The translations under genes and the position numbers were made by a program. 64,000 nucleotides of DNA, from contig CAVUKD010000003.1 of assembly GCA_963741985.1 (NCBI GenBank), positions 62,001-126,000 of the forward strand. Reading direction: 5' to 3'. This stretch comes from Cryomorpha sp963741985. GTDB taxonomy: Bacteria > Bacteroidota > Bacteroidia > Flavobacteriales_D > Cryomorphaceae. Below the pieces are notes generated by a model. It was not told where the DNA came from. It worked only from the letters and a program-made list of their open reading frames with translations, and made no database searches. How positions within the stretch are numbered: position 1 is the first letter of the stretch; each line of letters begins with the position of its first letter. Shown piece after piece: positions 34,778-44,476 of this stretch.

Positions 34778-35404
34778 CTACCCCAGGAATCCAACTCCTG
34801 GCGGTTTTCGTAGCAACCATCCCGTAAGGCTGTATCTGCTCACATGTGTATACGTCACCTCATGTAGCACTCCTTCGCTTTTAAAAATAACCAGCCTTCC
34901 GGCAATGGGTTCAATTTCGACGAAGGAATCGTCTCGATAAATCCGCAACTGACCTTCATTTGCGGGGTGCCAGTTTGCATTCAAATAAAAAACCAATGAA
35001 ATCAACCGATTGCTTCTCTCGTTAAACTGGTCCATATGTTTTTCATAATGGGTGCCTTTCGGGTAGTGCGCTAGATGAAATTCTGAATCGGCTATACCTA
35101 AAAAGCAAAGCCTGTTCAGATAGTGGATAGATTCTTCAATGAGTTGAAAAAAAGATGCTATTTCGGTATCTCGATTTCTGTCGAGCCAGTAAATCCAGTC
35201 GCCCCGTATTTCTTTCTCAATCGTGAAATCGCCCAAGGCTCCTATACCCGCTTTCCGAAATTCTTCTTCTTCCAGTTTCACGAAGAGATAATCCTGAAGT
35301 TTTTTCAGATTTGAGGGTGATAGAAAATTATCGATTGCAAGCCAATCATTTAGCGCCAATGACTCAGCCCAATTTTCCCACTGGCCTTCGGTGAAATTTT
35401 CCAA
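34778..35404 (-). CDS. 2-oxoglutarate/Fe(II)-dependent prolyl hydroxylase-like dioxygenase
   Basis: 208 residues with the P4Hc double-stranded beta-helix. The iron triad is visible: His123 and Asp125 (HYEKHMDQF) and His181 (SEGVLHEV), and Arg190 (HVSRYSLTGW) is placed to bind 2-oxoglutarate. Two-thirds of the length before it matches the helical N-terminal part of small bacterial EGL-9/PHD-like hydroxylases. Expected to be cytoplasmic and to hydroxylate a protein residue; the substrate is unknown. A near-consensus TATCTTCG lies upstream on the minus strand. Confidence 0.85.
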   Translation of the reverse strand: MENFTEGQWENWAESLALNDWLAIDNFLSPSNLKKLQDYLFVKLEEEEFRKAGIGALGDFTIEKEIRGDWIYWLDRNRDTEIASFFQLIEESIHYLNRLCFLGIADSEFHLAHYPKGTHYEKHMDQFNERSNRLISLVFYLNANWHPANEGQLRIYRDDSFVEIEPIAGRLVIFKSEGVLHEVTYTHVSRYSLTGWLLRKPPGVGFLG

Positions 35405-35732
35405 TAATGTAGTCTATTAATCCAGCGAAGATAGCTTAACCCAACTAAATCTTAATCACTCCCATGAATTTAAGAATTGCATTTTGTCTCATTTTATTTC
35501 GAATTACTTAGATTTATTTCGACTATTTAGCAGATACCTTCGACCATTGACACTATTTAAAATTTAAATATTCATTTTCCATCTACGAATGACTTTCATA
35601 TATCGGATTATCAACTATTTAACTATATTTTGTTTCATCGACACTATACAAGTTTTCATCATCATATTTAGGGTGTTTGTAACCAAAAATCAGGGATTAA
35701 GTATATCACACAGAATTTACTCCTTAAACTTT

Positions 35733-38594
35733 ATGCGTTATTGTATTCTCTCCGTTCTTGCCCTGATTCAATCTCTATGTTTTGCCCAATGTGGACTAAC
35801 TATCGAACCTGACCCGAACATTTCAGGATGTATGCTGTCTCAATCAGAAGCGATTTTCACCCAATTAGTAAACACTTCCGTTCAAGGAACAACAGTTCAA
35901 AATACAGGTAACTCTTCAAATTGGAGTGCCGGTGCCTATAGCACAGCCGGTGTCTCCAACAGCGGGTTCGCTCAAACCATTATCGATCAAACAAATAAAA
36001 CACGTGTTTTTGGCTTAAGCCATACGAACAGTCCTTATTCAAACACTTTAAACAGCATTGATTATGCTATTGTGTTGTACAACTTCGGGTTTGCAGACAT
36101 CAGAGAATCAGGAAACTACCGTTCATTTGCAGGCTGGTATGAAATAGGGGACACAATTAAAATCGCAGTAGAAAATAATATTGTAAAGTACTACAACAAT
36201 AGCACCTTACTTTATACAAGTACAGTCGCTCCGAGTCTTCCGTTGAACGTTGACCTCGCTTTTCGGCAGAGTAATGGAAGAATATCAGACGTCACTCTGA
36301 CGAACACTACGGGTACTACCATTCAGGCTTTCGGTGATCAAATTCCTGCGAATAGTACCACATACGAATGGTACCAAAATAATAATTTACTTGAGCAGAC
36401 CAATGACGTAATCGCATTAGATTCATTCTCAGATGGGGATATTATTACTTGTAAAGCTTTTCCGGTATCCGGAATCTGTAGCGGTAATACGCTGAATTCG
36501 AATAGTATGACCCTCCATGAAACAGTATTTCCGAGTATAGACGATTTGTATATTTCGGGTACGCCTGAAGAACAGGGCTGCTTCCTTGCAGAGGAAAGTG
36601 TAATTTGGAATGCTAATATTCCGGATAACATGAATATTAACGGAGGAAATGTCACAAAAACACAGGGATATTCTACGTGGAATGGGGGAGTGTACTCAAC
36701 CAACCGAGTATTTAACAATGGCTATCTGGAATTTGGTACCGGAGAAACCAATACCCGCAAAATGGTTGGCTTAAGTTCGGCGGATGGTGGCAACTCGGAG
36801 TACAGTATAGAATATGCATTTTACTTAGAATCCGGCGGTAGCCTTGTGATATATGAAAATGGATGGTGGCGGGGTTCTTTTGGTTCAATATCGCCGAATG
36901 ATACCATGCGGATCGCAGTAGATAATGGGGTGGTAAAATATTTCAAAAATGGAAATATACTCTATGTAAGTTCGAATGCTCCAACTTTACCACTTATTGC
37001 AGATGGAACCATTCAGGATCCCAATGCTACAATAACACGTGCTAAAATAGCCAACCCAAGTCAGGGAAGTTTTAGTTTAACCTCTGCACTAATAGGGAAT
37101 ACCCAAATTGAGTGGAAAGTAAACGGTCAAAATACAGGAATTAGCGATGCGAATTTTACCCTTGAGAATATGGCGACCAACGATATTGTTTTGTGTAGCT
37201 TTTCTATTCAGACTCCCGGATGCGGAACGGTGGCTTTAGAGAGTAATCCGATTAGAATAATCCAGAATACTACGCTCGCGCCAAATTTGTTTTATATAGA
37301 TGGAGTTATGCTCCAAAACAGCAACGGATATGCTGAGGAAGAAGTAGTTTGGAATCCCTCAAGCCTGGCGAATGTCTCCGTTAACGACAATGATTTAACG
37401 AAAGTTCAGGGATACAATCAATTCAATGCAGGCGGTAGCTCGCTGAATACAGTTAAAAATGGTGGGTATTTCGATTATCAAGTTAATGAAACCAATAAAA
37501 AGAAGTCTATTGGATTGAGCACAAGCGATATGGGCTATAATTATTGGAGCACTGATTATGCTATACTGTTGGGTACAAACGGTAAGTTTACTATTTATGA
37601 ATCAGGATCTTGGCGGCTGGGGAATCAAACTTATAGTTTAGGGGATGTATTGCGAATATCCGTTGAAGAAAATGTGGTAAAATACTATAGAAACGAAACT
37701 CTGGTATACGCCAGCAATGTGGCTCCTACCCTTCCACTTCTTGTGGACGTAGGACTAAGTGACGAAGGAGGATCTATTCAAAACGCGGTGGTAGGAAACC
37801 CAAATGGTGGCAAATTCAATGCACATGTTTCAGGTCTGGGCGCATCGCCATTACTGGAGTGGAAGGTAAATAACAATTATTTAGGAATTAACGGAACTTC
37901 TCTGAACTATGATCAAATTGCGAATGAAGATATAATCACCTGTACCGTAACGCCGGATATTGCAGGGTGCAACAGTTCAACTTCTTTCATATCAAACTTT
38001 ATCCACTTTTCCGGTCCGCAGACATTTACCCAATGGATAGGCGCGATCAGTTCAGATTGGCAAGACTCCAACAACTGGTCTTACGGCTTGCCAAACATGG
38101 ATATGTCGGTCAAAATAATGGCCGGAACACCTTTTGCACCTATAGTAAACACACTTGAATATGTTAAGAATATTGATATTGGATCGGGGACATCACTTAC
38201 GATAACAAATGAAGCGAGCTTGATTGTATATGGAGATTTCAATATAGATGGCTCATTTTTTCCTGGAGATGGTAAGGTGACTTTTAACGGTGCAAACAAT
38301 CGCCAGATAATGGGTACGAATTTGGAATTCAATAAATTAATTATCAACCTAGACAATGCAGAAACGACAATTACACTCTCATCTTCTATTTCAATTAGTG
38401 CGGAAACCTTATTTATCAAAGGAAAAATTGCAACCGGTAGTTCAGAAGTGGTTTATCTTAATGGAAGCGTTTCGAGAAGTGCCAATACTAAAAGCTTTAT
38501 TGATGGAAAAGTCCGTAAAATAGGCAATACAGGATTCACCTTTCCTGTAGGTTCAGGAACCACGTATGCGCCCCATTCAAATATCGGCACCTGA
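35733..38594 (+). CDS. T9SS surface protein with three tandem 200-residue repeats, N-terminal part
   Basis: Start taken at the ATG 35733, giving MRYCILSVLALIQSLCFAQ, a signal peptide; 48 in-frame residues upstream are unlikely to be translated. The body contains three tandem repeats of about 240 residues sharing motifs (VNTxVQGxT/ NxNGG, STDYAI, KYYxNxTLLYxS, LPLLVD) that look like lectin-type beta sandwiches, followed by a G8/filamin-like part (SDWQDSNNWSYGLPNMDM) frequently found before sorting domains. The frame ends soon after VGSGTTYAP because of one extra C in a CCCC run at about 38570-38573; it continues at 38566. Without that base, the gene codes for 1247 residues ending at 39477. Confidence 0.75.
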   Translation: MRYCILSVLALIQSLCFAQCGLTIEPDPNISGCMLSQSEAIFTQLVNTSVQGTTVQNTGNSSNWSAGAYSTAGVSNSGFAQTIIDQTNKTRVFGLSHTNSPYSNTLNSIDYAIVLYNFGFADIRESGNYRSFAGWYEIGDTIKIAVENNIVKYYNNSTLLYTSTVAPSLPLNVDLAFRQSNGRISDVTLTNTTGTTIQAFGDQIPANSTTYEWYQNNNLLEQTNDVIALDSFSDGDIITCKAFPVSGICSGNTLNSNSMTLHETVFPSIDDLYISGTPEEQGCFLAEESVIWNANIPDNMNINGGNVTKTQGYSTWNGGVYSTNRVFNNGYLEFGTGETNTRKMVGLSSADGGNSEYSIEYAFYLESGGSLVIYENGWWRGSFGSISPNDTMRIAVDNGVVKYFKNGNILYVSSNAPTLPLIADGTIQDPNATITRAKIANPSQGSFSLTSALIGNTQIEWKVNGQNTGISDANFTLENMATNDIVLCSFSIQTPGCGTVALESNPIRIIQNTTLAPNLFYIDGVMLQNSNGYAEEEVVWNPSSLANVSVNDNDLTKVQGYNQFNAGGSSLNTVKNGGYFDYQVNETNKKKSIGLSTSDMGYNYWSTDYAILLGTNGKFTIYESGSWRLGNQTYSLGDVLRISVEENVVKYYRNETLVYASNVAPTLPLLVDVGLSDEGGSIQNAVVGNPNGGKFNAHVSGLGASPLLEWKVNNNYLGINGTSLNYDQIANEDIITCTVTPDIAGCNSSTSFISNFIHFSGPQTFTQWIGAISSDWQDSNNWSYGLPNMDMSVKIMAGTPFAPIVNTLEYVKNIDIGSGTSLTITNEASLIVYGDFNIDGSFFPGDGKVTFNGANNRQIMGTNLEFNKLIINLDNAETTITLSSSISISAETLFIKGKIATGSSEVVYLNGSVSRSANTKSFIDGKVRKIGNTGFTFPVGSGTTYAPHSNIGT

Positions 38595-39477
38595 GAATGC
38601 CACAGACTCCTTTACAGCTGAGTATACCAAAGACGATCCAAATAATGCGGGATATTATACGAATAGTCAGGATGGATCTCTAAGTACAATCAGCTCCTGC
38701 GAATACTGGGTTCTCGATCGTACCTCCGGTCAGTCATCAGTGAGCGTTTCACTTTCGTATGAAGATGTACGAAGCTGTGGAATTACAGATCCTTCCTTTC
38801 TTCAGGTACTTCATTGGAACGGAACAGAATGGGAAAACAAAGGGTTAAAATCATTTGATGGCAACGCGCAAGGCGGTATGATTTCTAGTAGATTCCCTAT
38901 ATCAGAATTCAGTCCATTTACCATTGGATCCCTTTCGGGAATAAATCCTTTACCTATTGAACTATCCTCTTTTCAGGTGATAAAAGATCAGAAGGATGCG
39001 CTCTTGGAGTGGGTGACGGAAACGGAAACAAATAATGCATATTTTACCATTGAACGGAGCGCGGATGCTGCAAATTTTCATGAAATTGGAAGGATAAACG
39101 GCGCCGGTACGGTTCATGGCAAACAGATGTATGAATATATTGATTCCTCTCCTACGGATGGAGTAAATTATTACCGTTTATCTCAGACAGATTTTGACGG
39201 CCAACAAACTTTCTTTCCTATAAAATCGATCTATTTTGAACACAACAGCGGTATACTTATTTATCCAAATCCTAATAAAGGAGAATTTTTAATTCAAAGA
39301 GAAAGTGACAACTACGTAAAGTTGAAGATAATAGATAGTTTTGGTAAAATTCAATGGGAAGAAACCACAAATGAAAAATTAATTCGAGTGAAAAGACCTG
39401 ATTTAGCCAAAGGACTCTATTTTCTGAATATAGATGATGGCCATCAACCAACCGTTGAAAAAGTGATTATTCAATAA
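38566..39477 (+). CDS. C-terminal part of the same T9SS surface protein
   Basis: This frame has no plausible independent start or signal peptide. It resumes exactly where the upstream frame breaks: IQISAPENATDSFTAEYTKDDPNNAG completes the TYAP-containing module, then FQVIKDQKDALLEWVTETETNN (a fibronectin-like module common before T9SS tails) and a sorting domain (ILIYPNPNKGEFLI, GKIQWEETT, GLYFLNIDDG, VEKVIIQ). Joined with 35733-38594 after removal of one base, the length is a whole number of codons. Either a point frameshift mutation or a sequencing error in a run of C. Confidence 0.75.
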   Translation: MRPIQISAPENATDSFTAEYTKDDPNNAGYYTNSQDGSLSTISSCEYWVLDRTSGQSSVSVSLSYEDVRSCGITDPSFLQVLHWNGTEWENKGLKSFDGNAQGGMISSRFPISEFSPFTIGSLSGINPLPIELSSFQVIKDQKDALLEWVTETETNNAYFTIERSADAANFHEIGRINGAGTVHGKQMYEYIDSSPTDGVNYYRLSQTDFDGQQTFFPIKSIYFEHNSGILIYPNPNKGEFLIQRESDNYVKLKIIDSFGKIQWEETTNEKLIRVKRPDLAKGLYFLNIDDGHQPTVEKVIIQ

Positions 39478-39694
39478 TTGGAGAATCTCTTAATACTTGG
39501 ATAAGAGAAAAGATTTTAGATTGCTATCTATAGAAGGTTTTATTCTGATCTATCAGGCTACTTTATGGAATGAAGCCAATATGACTCGCGTGTTTCAAAC
39601 AACACAAGACGGATATCAATAGCGCGCTTATTTGTCAATTGATGCATATCGAAAATATCTTTCCGCACCGCATCCAAAAAATCATCGGAGAGAA

Positions 39695-40531
39695 TTAGCC
39701 TACTGCACCCATTACGACCAGTTGATCTAACGATGGTGAAGGCTTTCCACCTAAAGGTTCAACGGTTATGGCAAACGTGTCTCCATCCATAGTTTCATTT
39801 GAAGCAATAAGGATTCCGTCATCGGTTTTGGAAAGCACCCCCATATCACTTGGCTTGCCATCTTTGAGCACCCACAGTTGATATTGTTTGTCTGAAGGTA
39901 ATTTTGGTAGGCCATCGGTACTCAGCTTAACCTGACCCGTTTTGGTATTCCACATCAAGGCCATTTGCATATTATCGCCTTCTTTCACCGATTTGAGCAT
40001 CACTTTTTTAACAGCAGGATTGTACATTTCGCTCAATCCGTCAGATAGCTGAGCCACCTGATTCTGAAGCTCGTTCGTTTGCGTATTCAATGCACTCTGA
40101 GATTCAGCTAATTCCTGAATTCTCTGATCTTTCGATTTATTTTCGGTGAATTGCCACGCTGCGACACAAAAAGCAATCACAGCCGCCGCCGCAGCCACAT
40201 ACGCAAAACCAGACTTTTTCTCGGTAACGTGAGATTCAACTCGAATTTCCTTAGCTTTCTCAATAGGAGCAGCTTCCTTCACAATACGCATAGGAGATTC
40301 TTGCTCAACACCGTGTAATTTTGACATAACGGCTTCGCGCATATCCGCGGGTGTTTTTTTGGCGTAAGCCGAAGCAAAACGCTCCAGATCATTCTCACAC
40401 ACACGCAATGCCTCTGCAATTTCAGGATATATTTTCATCATGCACTCCACTTCTCTACATTCCTGATCACCCGCCATTCCGAGCGCATAATCTTCAAGAA
40501 TACCTGATGCTATGTAGTTATTTATGTCCAT
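39695..40531 (-). CDS. Anti-sigma factor (RskA-like)
   Basis: 278 residues. The N-terminal 80 residues (DINNYIASGILEDYALGMAG, ...MKIYPEIAEALRVCENDL) are the zinc-lacking anti-sigma domain typical of RskA/SigK partners in Bacteroidota, then a linker, one membrane helix (FAYVAAAAAVIAFCVAAW, about 108-126), a periplasmic coiled coil and a C-terminal RskA-type domain (QYQLWVLKDGKPSDMGVL, TFAITVEPLGGKPSPSLDQL). It should hold the ECF sigma factor at the membrane until a signal releases it. The gene overlaps the end of the sigma gene by 14 bp, so the two are co-translated. Confidence 0.9.
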   Translation of the reverse strand: MDINNYIASGILEDYALGMAGDQECREVECMMKIYPEIAEALRVCENDLERFASAYAKKTPADMREAVMSKLHGVEQESPMRIVKEAAPIEKAKEIRVESHVTEKKSGFAYVAAAAAVIAFCVAAWQFTENKSKDQRIQELAESQSALNTQTNELQNQVAQLSDGLSEMYNPAVKKVMLKSVKEGDNMQMALMWNTKTGQVKLSTDGLPKLPSDKQYQLWVLKDGKPSDMGVLSKTDDGILIASNETMDGDTFAITVEPLGGKPSPSLDQLVVMGAVG

Positions 40532-41063
40532 TATTAAATATCGTTCGCAACTCTTGCATTGCTCCGCGTATCCTTGTTTTAACAGTTCCTAAAGGCATGT
40601 CAAATTTTTCAGCAATTTGTGGATGGGTATATCCAAAGATATATGAATGTTCTATTAATTCTCTTTGGTGTTCATCCAATTGCGCTAATACTTTCTGAAT
40701 GTCATGATTTAAACTCAAATCCGCATTGTCTGCAACAGTAACTTCCATAACTACGTCGCTGGCATCGCTGTGGATTTTTCCTGCTCGCTTATTTTTGCGA
40801 ATTAAATCTATCGTTTGGTTGCGGACGATACTCATCAACCATGTAAATAATTTTCCTTTGGAAGGATCATATAATTTTGACTTCCTCCAGATTTTCACAA
40901 AAGCATCCTGTAAGATATCCTTTGCCTCAGCTTCATTGCCTACCATTCTATAAATCACACCATAGAGTGTATCCCCATAATGGTCGTAAAGCAAATCCAT
41001 AGCCTTTACATCACCTCTGGCGAACAAGCTTACTATTTGAGTTTCGACTGGTGCGGTTGGCAA
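40518..41063 (-). CDS. ECF-type RNA polymerase sigma factor (SigK-like)
   Basis: 181 residues from a TTG at 41063-41061. Sigma region 2 (DLLYDHYGDTLYGVIYRMVG, AEDILQDAFVKIWRKS, LFTWLMSIVRNQTIDLIRK) and region 4 with HTH (HPQIAEKFDMPLGTVKTRIR). Group 4 sigma factors of this SigK subtype are controlled by an RskA partner, encoded just downstream with a 14-bp overlap. A TATATTTG -7 element lies 14-20 bp upstream (41083-41090, minus), placing the start of transcription close to the TTG. It may drive the fasciclin gene nearby by analogy with mycobacterial SigK. Confidence 0.92.
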   Translation of the reverse strand: MPTAPVETQIVSLFARGDVKAMDLLYDHYGDTLYGVIYRMVGNEAEAKDILQDAFVKIWRKSKLYDPSKGKLFTWLMSIVRNQTIDLIRKNKRAGKIHSDASDVVMEVTVADNADLSLNHDIQKVLAQLDEHQRELIEHSYIFGYTHPQIAEKFDMPLGTVKTRIRGAMQELRTIFNNGHK

Positions 41064-41082
41064 ATTGTAAATTATTGGTGAA

Positions 41083-41090
41083 CAAATATA
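41083..41090 (-). promoter_or_regulatory. -7 element TATATTTG of the sigma-factor gene
   Basis: Complement of 41083-41090 is TATATTTG, an exact TAnnTTTG match, about 20 bp before the TTG start. No convincing -33 element is seen. Confidence 0.55.
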
Positions 41091-41743
41091 GTTGGAATAT
41101 TATAAACGCTAACATGAACTTTTTGAATTTGTTCAATTAACGCTAAATAAAGTTGATCAATTAAAACTTTTCACCGATTGAAGATTTCATTTTCCCAATC
41201 CGAGATCTCATATTTGGCCATTCCAATAATTTTTCTTGAACGAAATCGATCATACGAAACGGTAAAATTCGCCCGCTTTTTGTCCACGTTTCATTTTCAT
41301 TAAATGTTTCAAGTCAGAAAGTCCGAAACGTTCACTTAATATGGATCCCTTTAGATAACTTATTTAATTCAGAAGTTTTGGTGAGCATATCCGATAATAG
41401 TGTCAATGGTGAATCTGCAGATTCTCTGAATCCACAGACCGGCCTATTTTCGAATGCACCACTGATCGTTTAAATAGGGAGTCCGGATCGATGAGGAGCA
41501 GTGCAGTATAAACATAAGTATAGTTGACTCTGAGTATATCTAAATTGATGATTTCCAAGATGCCGATCATCAATCCACTGCGGAATCTGGTTCCACCCTT
41601 CTCGGAATCCTGCAGTTTTTTTTTTAAAAGAAATAGCGTGCAGGCTTGAAGTCTCTATTAAATTTATCCAGATAAGAGTAAAGAGAAAAAGGCCACCTGA
41701 CTTATAGCCGGGCAGCCTTCCGCAACAAATATATCTTTCGACT
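41091..41743. other. Gene-free region between sigma and fasciclin genes
   Basis: More than 600 bp without an open frame of note. The left part should hold the sigma operon promoter; a T10 run lies near 41612; the terminator of the fasciclin gene is at the right end (41686-41719). I recognise no relic of a gene. Confidence 0.5.
41686..41719 (-). terminator. Terminator of the fasciclin gene
   Basis: On the minus strand AGGCTGCC pairs with GGTGGCCT (two G-T pairs) and is followed by TTTTT, directly after the fasciclin stop at 41744. Confidence 0.7.
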
Positions 41744-42292
41744 TTATGAAGGCAACAATACTCCGTCGATTACCTGAATCACTCCATTGGATTGATACAC
41801 ATCGTAGACGGAAATGTGTGCAGTATTTCCTTTTTCATCCATGATGATGATGTTGTGCTCGCCATTCATTTTGGCCATCAAGGTTCCACCTTGAACAGTT
41901 TTGAGCTTGGCAGTTCCCCCACCTTTTTTAATGGCCTCGCTGAGTGCTTTAAAATCGTATTTTCCGGCTACTACGTGATAGGTTAACACCGCTTGAAGTT
42001 TTTTATTATTCTCTGGTTTCAAGAGCGTTTCAACAGTTCCTTCCGGTAAATTTTCAAAAGCATCATTCACCGGCGCGAAGACGGTAAATGGTCCATCTCC
42101 CTGAAGGGTCTCCACCAATCCAGCTGCTTTTACAGCGGCTACGAGTGTAGTATGATCATTAGAATTTATGGCATTTTCAATGATGTTTTTCTTCGGATAC
42201 ATCTTTTCTCCGCCTACCATTGTAGTTTCCATTTGGGCAAATCCCGAAATAGTTAATAGGACTCCGAGCAATAAAGTTGTTACTTTTTTCAT
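41744..42292 (-). CDS. Secreted fasciclin (FAS1) domain protein
   Basis: 182 residues: signal peptide (1-19, ISGFA-Q), then one FAS1 domain with the signatures DHTTLVAAVKAAGLVETLQG, FTVFAPVNDAFENLPEGTVE and a LTYHVVAGKYD box, ending NGVIQVIDGVLLPS. FAS1 domains mediate cell-surface and protein contacts. It lies next to an ECF sigma/anti-sigma pair, the same combination as SigK-RskA-MPT70/MPT83 of mycobacteria, so it may be one of the genes controlled by that pair. No T9SS tail; likely periplasmic. Confidence 0.9.
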   Translation of the reverse strand: MKKVTTLLLGVLLTISGFAQMETTMVGGEKMYPKKNIIENAINSNDHTTLVAAVKAAGLVETLQGDGPFTVFAPVNDAFENLPEGTVETLLKPENNKKLQAVLTYHVVAGKYDFKALSEAIKKGGGTAKLKTVQGGTLMAKMNGEHNIIIMDEKGNTAHISVYDVYQSNGVIQVIDGVLLPS

Positions 42293-42478
42293 GACTTATA
42301 TTTTAGTTTAGTTTACTAACGTTTGGAATGTGATTTTAGATTTTAATTTCAGATTTTTTAGTCGCATATTTTTATAAAGAATGAGCCAGAAACAAAAAAA
42401 TATTCATCTCACCACCGATCTTGATGATTTCACTTTCAAAATTATTTCACACTTTAGCATGAAACTTTTACCAGTGCT

Positions 42479-43045
42479 ATGACCAAAAGAGATTTTTTTC
42501 GGATAATTATTAAAATTTTCGGGCTGTATTCCGTCGTCGCTGCACTTTTCTTCTACTTACCCAAAAGTCTCCCCTTTTTGATTAATTTACAATTTGACCC
42601 TAAAGAAATCATACTTTTGATCGTTTCGGCCGGGTTTCCGGTCTTCCTCTTTATTCTGCTTCTTTATAATACTGACAGGGTTATCAAGTTATTCAAGCTT
42701 GAAAAGGGGTTCGATACGGAAACTATAAATTTTGCAGACCTGAATGCACGGCAGCTTATTCTTTTCAGTTGTATTTTGATAGGAGGACTCATGATTCTGG
42801 ATAATCTTACCAATTTTATTGGAGCATCACTCGCAGGATTTGCAGATCTGGTGCGTCCCAAATATCCCATTTCGGATGAACCTTTCGACACGGGAGTGAA
42901 TTATTTTCCAAACTGGTTGCACACCGGGTTAAACATTCTCATTGGATATCTACTGATCGATTTTCGCAATGGGATTGCAAGTCAGCTATTGAGAAATCGT
43001 GCACCTCAGCAATCACACGACGTAATTGACCAAAGTCCGGACTGA
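42479..43045 (+). CDS. Hypothetical membrane protein with four helices
   Basis: 188 residues, four predicted membrane segments (for example IFGLYSVVAALFFYLPKSL, IILLIVSAGFPVFLFILLL, LILFSCILIGGLMILDNL, GLNILIGYLLIDFR). A cytoplasmic stretch (TDRVIKLFKLEKGFDTETI) separates the second and third. I do not recognise the family. It is transcribed against both neighbours and its end is only 3 bp from the convergent TPR gene. Confidence 0.6.
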   Translation: MTKRDFFRIIIKIFGLYSVVAALFFYLPKSLPFLINLQFDPKEIILLIVSAGFPVFLFILLLYNTDRVIKLFKLEKGFDTETINFADLNARQLILFSCILIGGLMILDNLTNFIGASLAGFADLVRPKYPISDEPFDTGVNYFPNWLHTGLNILIGYLLIDFRNGIASQLLRNRAPQQSHDVIDQSPD

Positions 43046-43048
43046 CAT

Positions 43049-44476
43049 CTACGAAGCCAGCATTTCCCTGGCCTCTTCCTCCAGTCCCGCTTCCTGATAT
43101 GGGTTCGTTTTAAAAGATTCACGAATCAGTTTTTTGCCCTGAGCCTTATCCCCTGTTTTCACGGCGATCATTCCTTTCAGGCAAACAAGTTCGGGATCTT
43201 TTGTATTTGTAGCGAGTGCTTTTGTTAAGTGCTCATTTGCTTTTTCCATGTTGCCTTTTTCGTAGTAGATCATGGCAAGGGCTTTATTCACGTCGATATT
43301 GTCGGGTCGAATTGCATATTCTTTTTCACCATTTTCGAGCGCATTTTGGAGCTCATTGCCTTCCTGAAAACATATCCGTGCAATGGCAAGTCCGTGGTTG
43401 TGGTTTTGGGTTCCGTTGAGATTGGCATACGCATTCGACGTTTTACCATCCACCGAGGTGGTTCCGTCAGGCGGAGTTTTTTGTGCGTATTGCAAAATAT
43501 TAAGTGCCGTAGCATAATCGGCCTTAGCCTTTGCCGAGTCGCCCATATCACGGTACACTTCCGCGCGCTTCTCATAAAATGAAGCGTCTTCCATAAACTG
43601 GATAGCCTTGGTGATAAGTTCTTCGGCTTTTAGTAAGTTTCCTTTCTTACGTTCCAGATTTCCGAGTGCCGCCATTGCAAAAGCGTAGTTGGGTCTTTCG
43701 CGCAGAGCAATGCTGTAATGCATTTTCGCCGAAGGCAGATCTCCGTAATCTTCATAGAGTTTTCCAAGGGTGATACGCGACCACTCCGTTTGTTCCATGC
43801 CGGGATAACCGGCCTTCACGGCAAGAATCATGGCGTCTTCGGCACCCTTCACATCGCCATATATTTGACGTAAGTAAGAAATGCGCGAATACGATCGCAA
43901 GTCCGGGCGAATGGAATTCATCTTATCGCTCATTTCTACCGCTTTCGTGTAATGTCCGAGTTCCACATTTGCATCTACGAGTACGCCATACACTCCGGCG
44001 TTTTGGCTGTTTATTTTCAAAGCTTCTTCGCCGAGCTGTTGCGCTTCCGCAAATTGATGTAGACTCAACTTTACGGTAGCTTTATCGACCAAGGCACTGA
44101 ATCGCTGATCGGCTGTGGTCGAATCGGAAGCCAAAACTTCATCGAGTATTTGGATGGCTGCGTTGTAATTGTAGGTGTGATTGCCGGTAAGTCTTCCTTC
44201 CGTAATAAACACTTCGCTCAGCGTAATTCGGGCTGTAATATCATAAGGATTCTTATTTACTTCATCTACAGACTTGGCATAGATGCGCGAGATATTGTCC
44301 ATTTCTTCATTCGGGCCGTAAGCTATTCCGCGCTCTTGTAATTCAGGAAGTGCAGCAAAAGCTGGCTTCGAGTTGGTTTCTTTGTCCGATTGCGAATCAT
44401 TTGAACACGAGATAATGGAAATAGAAAGCACGAAGATTCCGACTATGGAATAAAGCAATGAGTTAAATTTTTTCAT
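43049..44476 (-). CDS. TPR-repeat lipoprotein
   Basis: 475 residues from ATG 44476-44474, giving a lipoprotein signal (LLYSIVGIFVLSISIISC); an in-frame start 15 codons upstream is unlikely. The rest is about ten tetratricopeptide repeats (AAIQILDEVLASDSTTADQR, AEAQQLGEEALKINSQNAG, YALAFAMAALGNLERKKGN-like), a scaffold for protein contacts in the periplasm. It follows two DUF4331 genes on the same strand, a pairing common in Bacteroidota from memory. A decayed fragment of a second copy lies at 50986-51145, beyond the DUF4331 genes. Confidence 0.85.
   Translation of the reverse strand: MKKFNSLLYSIVGIFVLSISIISCSNDSQSDKETNSKPAFAALPELQERGIAYGPNEEMDNISRIYAKSVDEVNKNPYDITARITLSEVFITEGRLTGNHTYNYNAAIQILDEVLASDSTTADQRFSALVDKATVKLSLHQFAEAQQLGEEALKINSQNAGVYGVLVDANVELGHYTKAVEMSDKMNSIRPDLRSYSRISYLRQIYGDVKGAEDAMILAVKAGYPGMEQTEWSRITLGKLYEDYGDLPSAKMHYSIALRERPNYAFAMAALGNLERKKGNLLKAEELITKAIQFMEDASFYEKRAEVYRDMGDSAKAKADYATALNILQYAQKTPPDGTTSVDGKTSNAYANLNGTQNHNHGLAIARICFQEGNELQNALENGEKEYAIRPDNIDVNKALAMIYYEKGNMEKANEHLTKALATNTKDPELVCLKGMIAVKTGDKAQGKKLIRESFKTNPYQEAGLEEEAREMLAS

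Noticed and set aside
35589..35732. Upstream in-frame extension of the T9SS gene starting at 35733
   Set aside because: It would bury the signal peptide behind 48 residues; the ATG at 35733 fits better.
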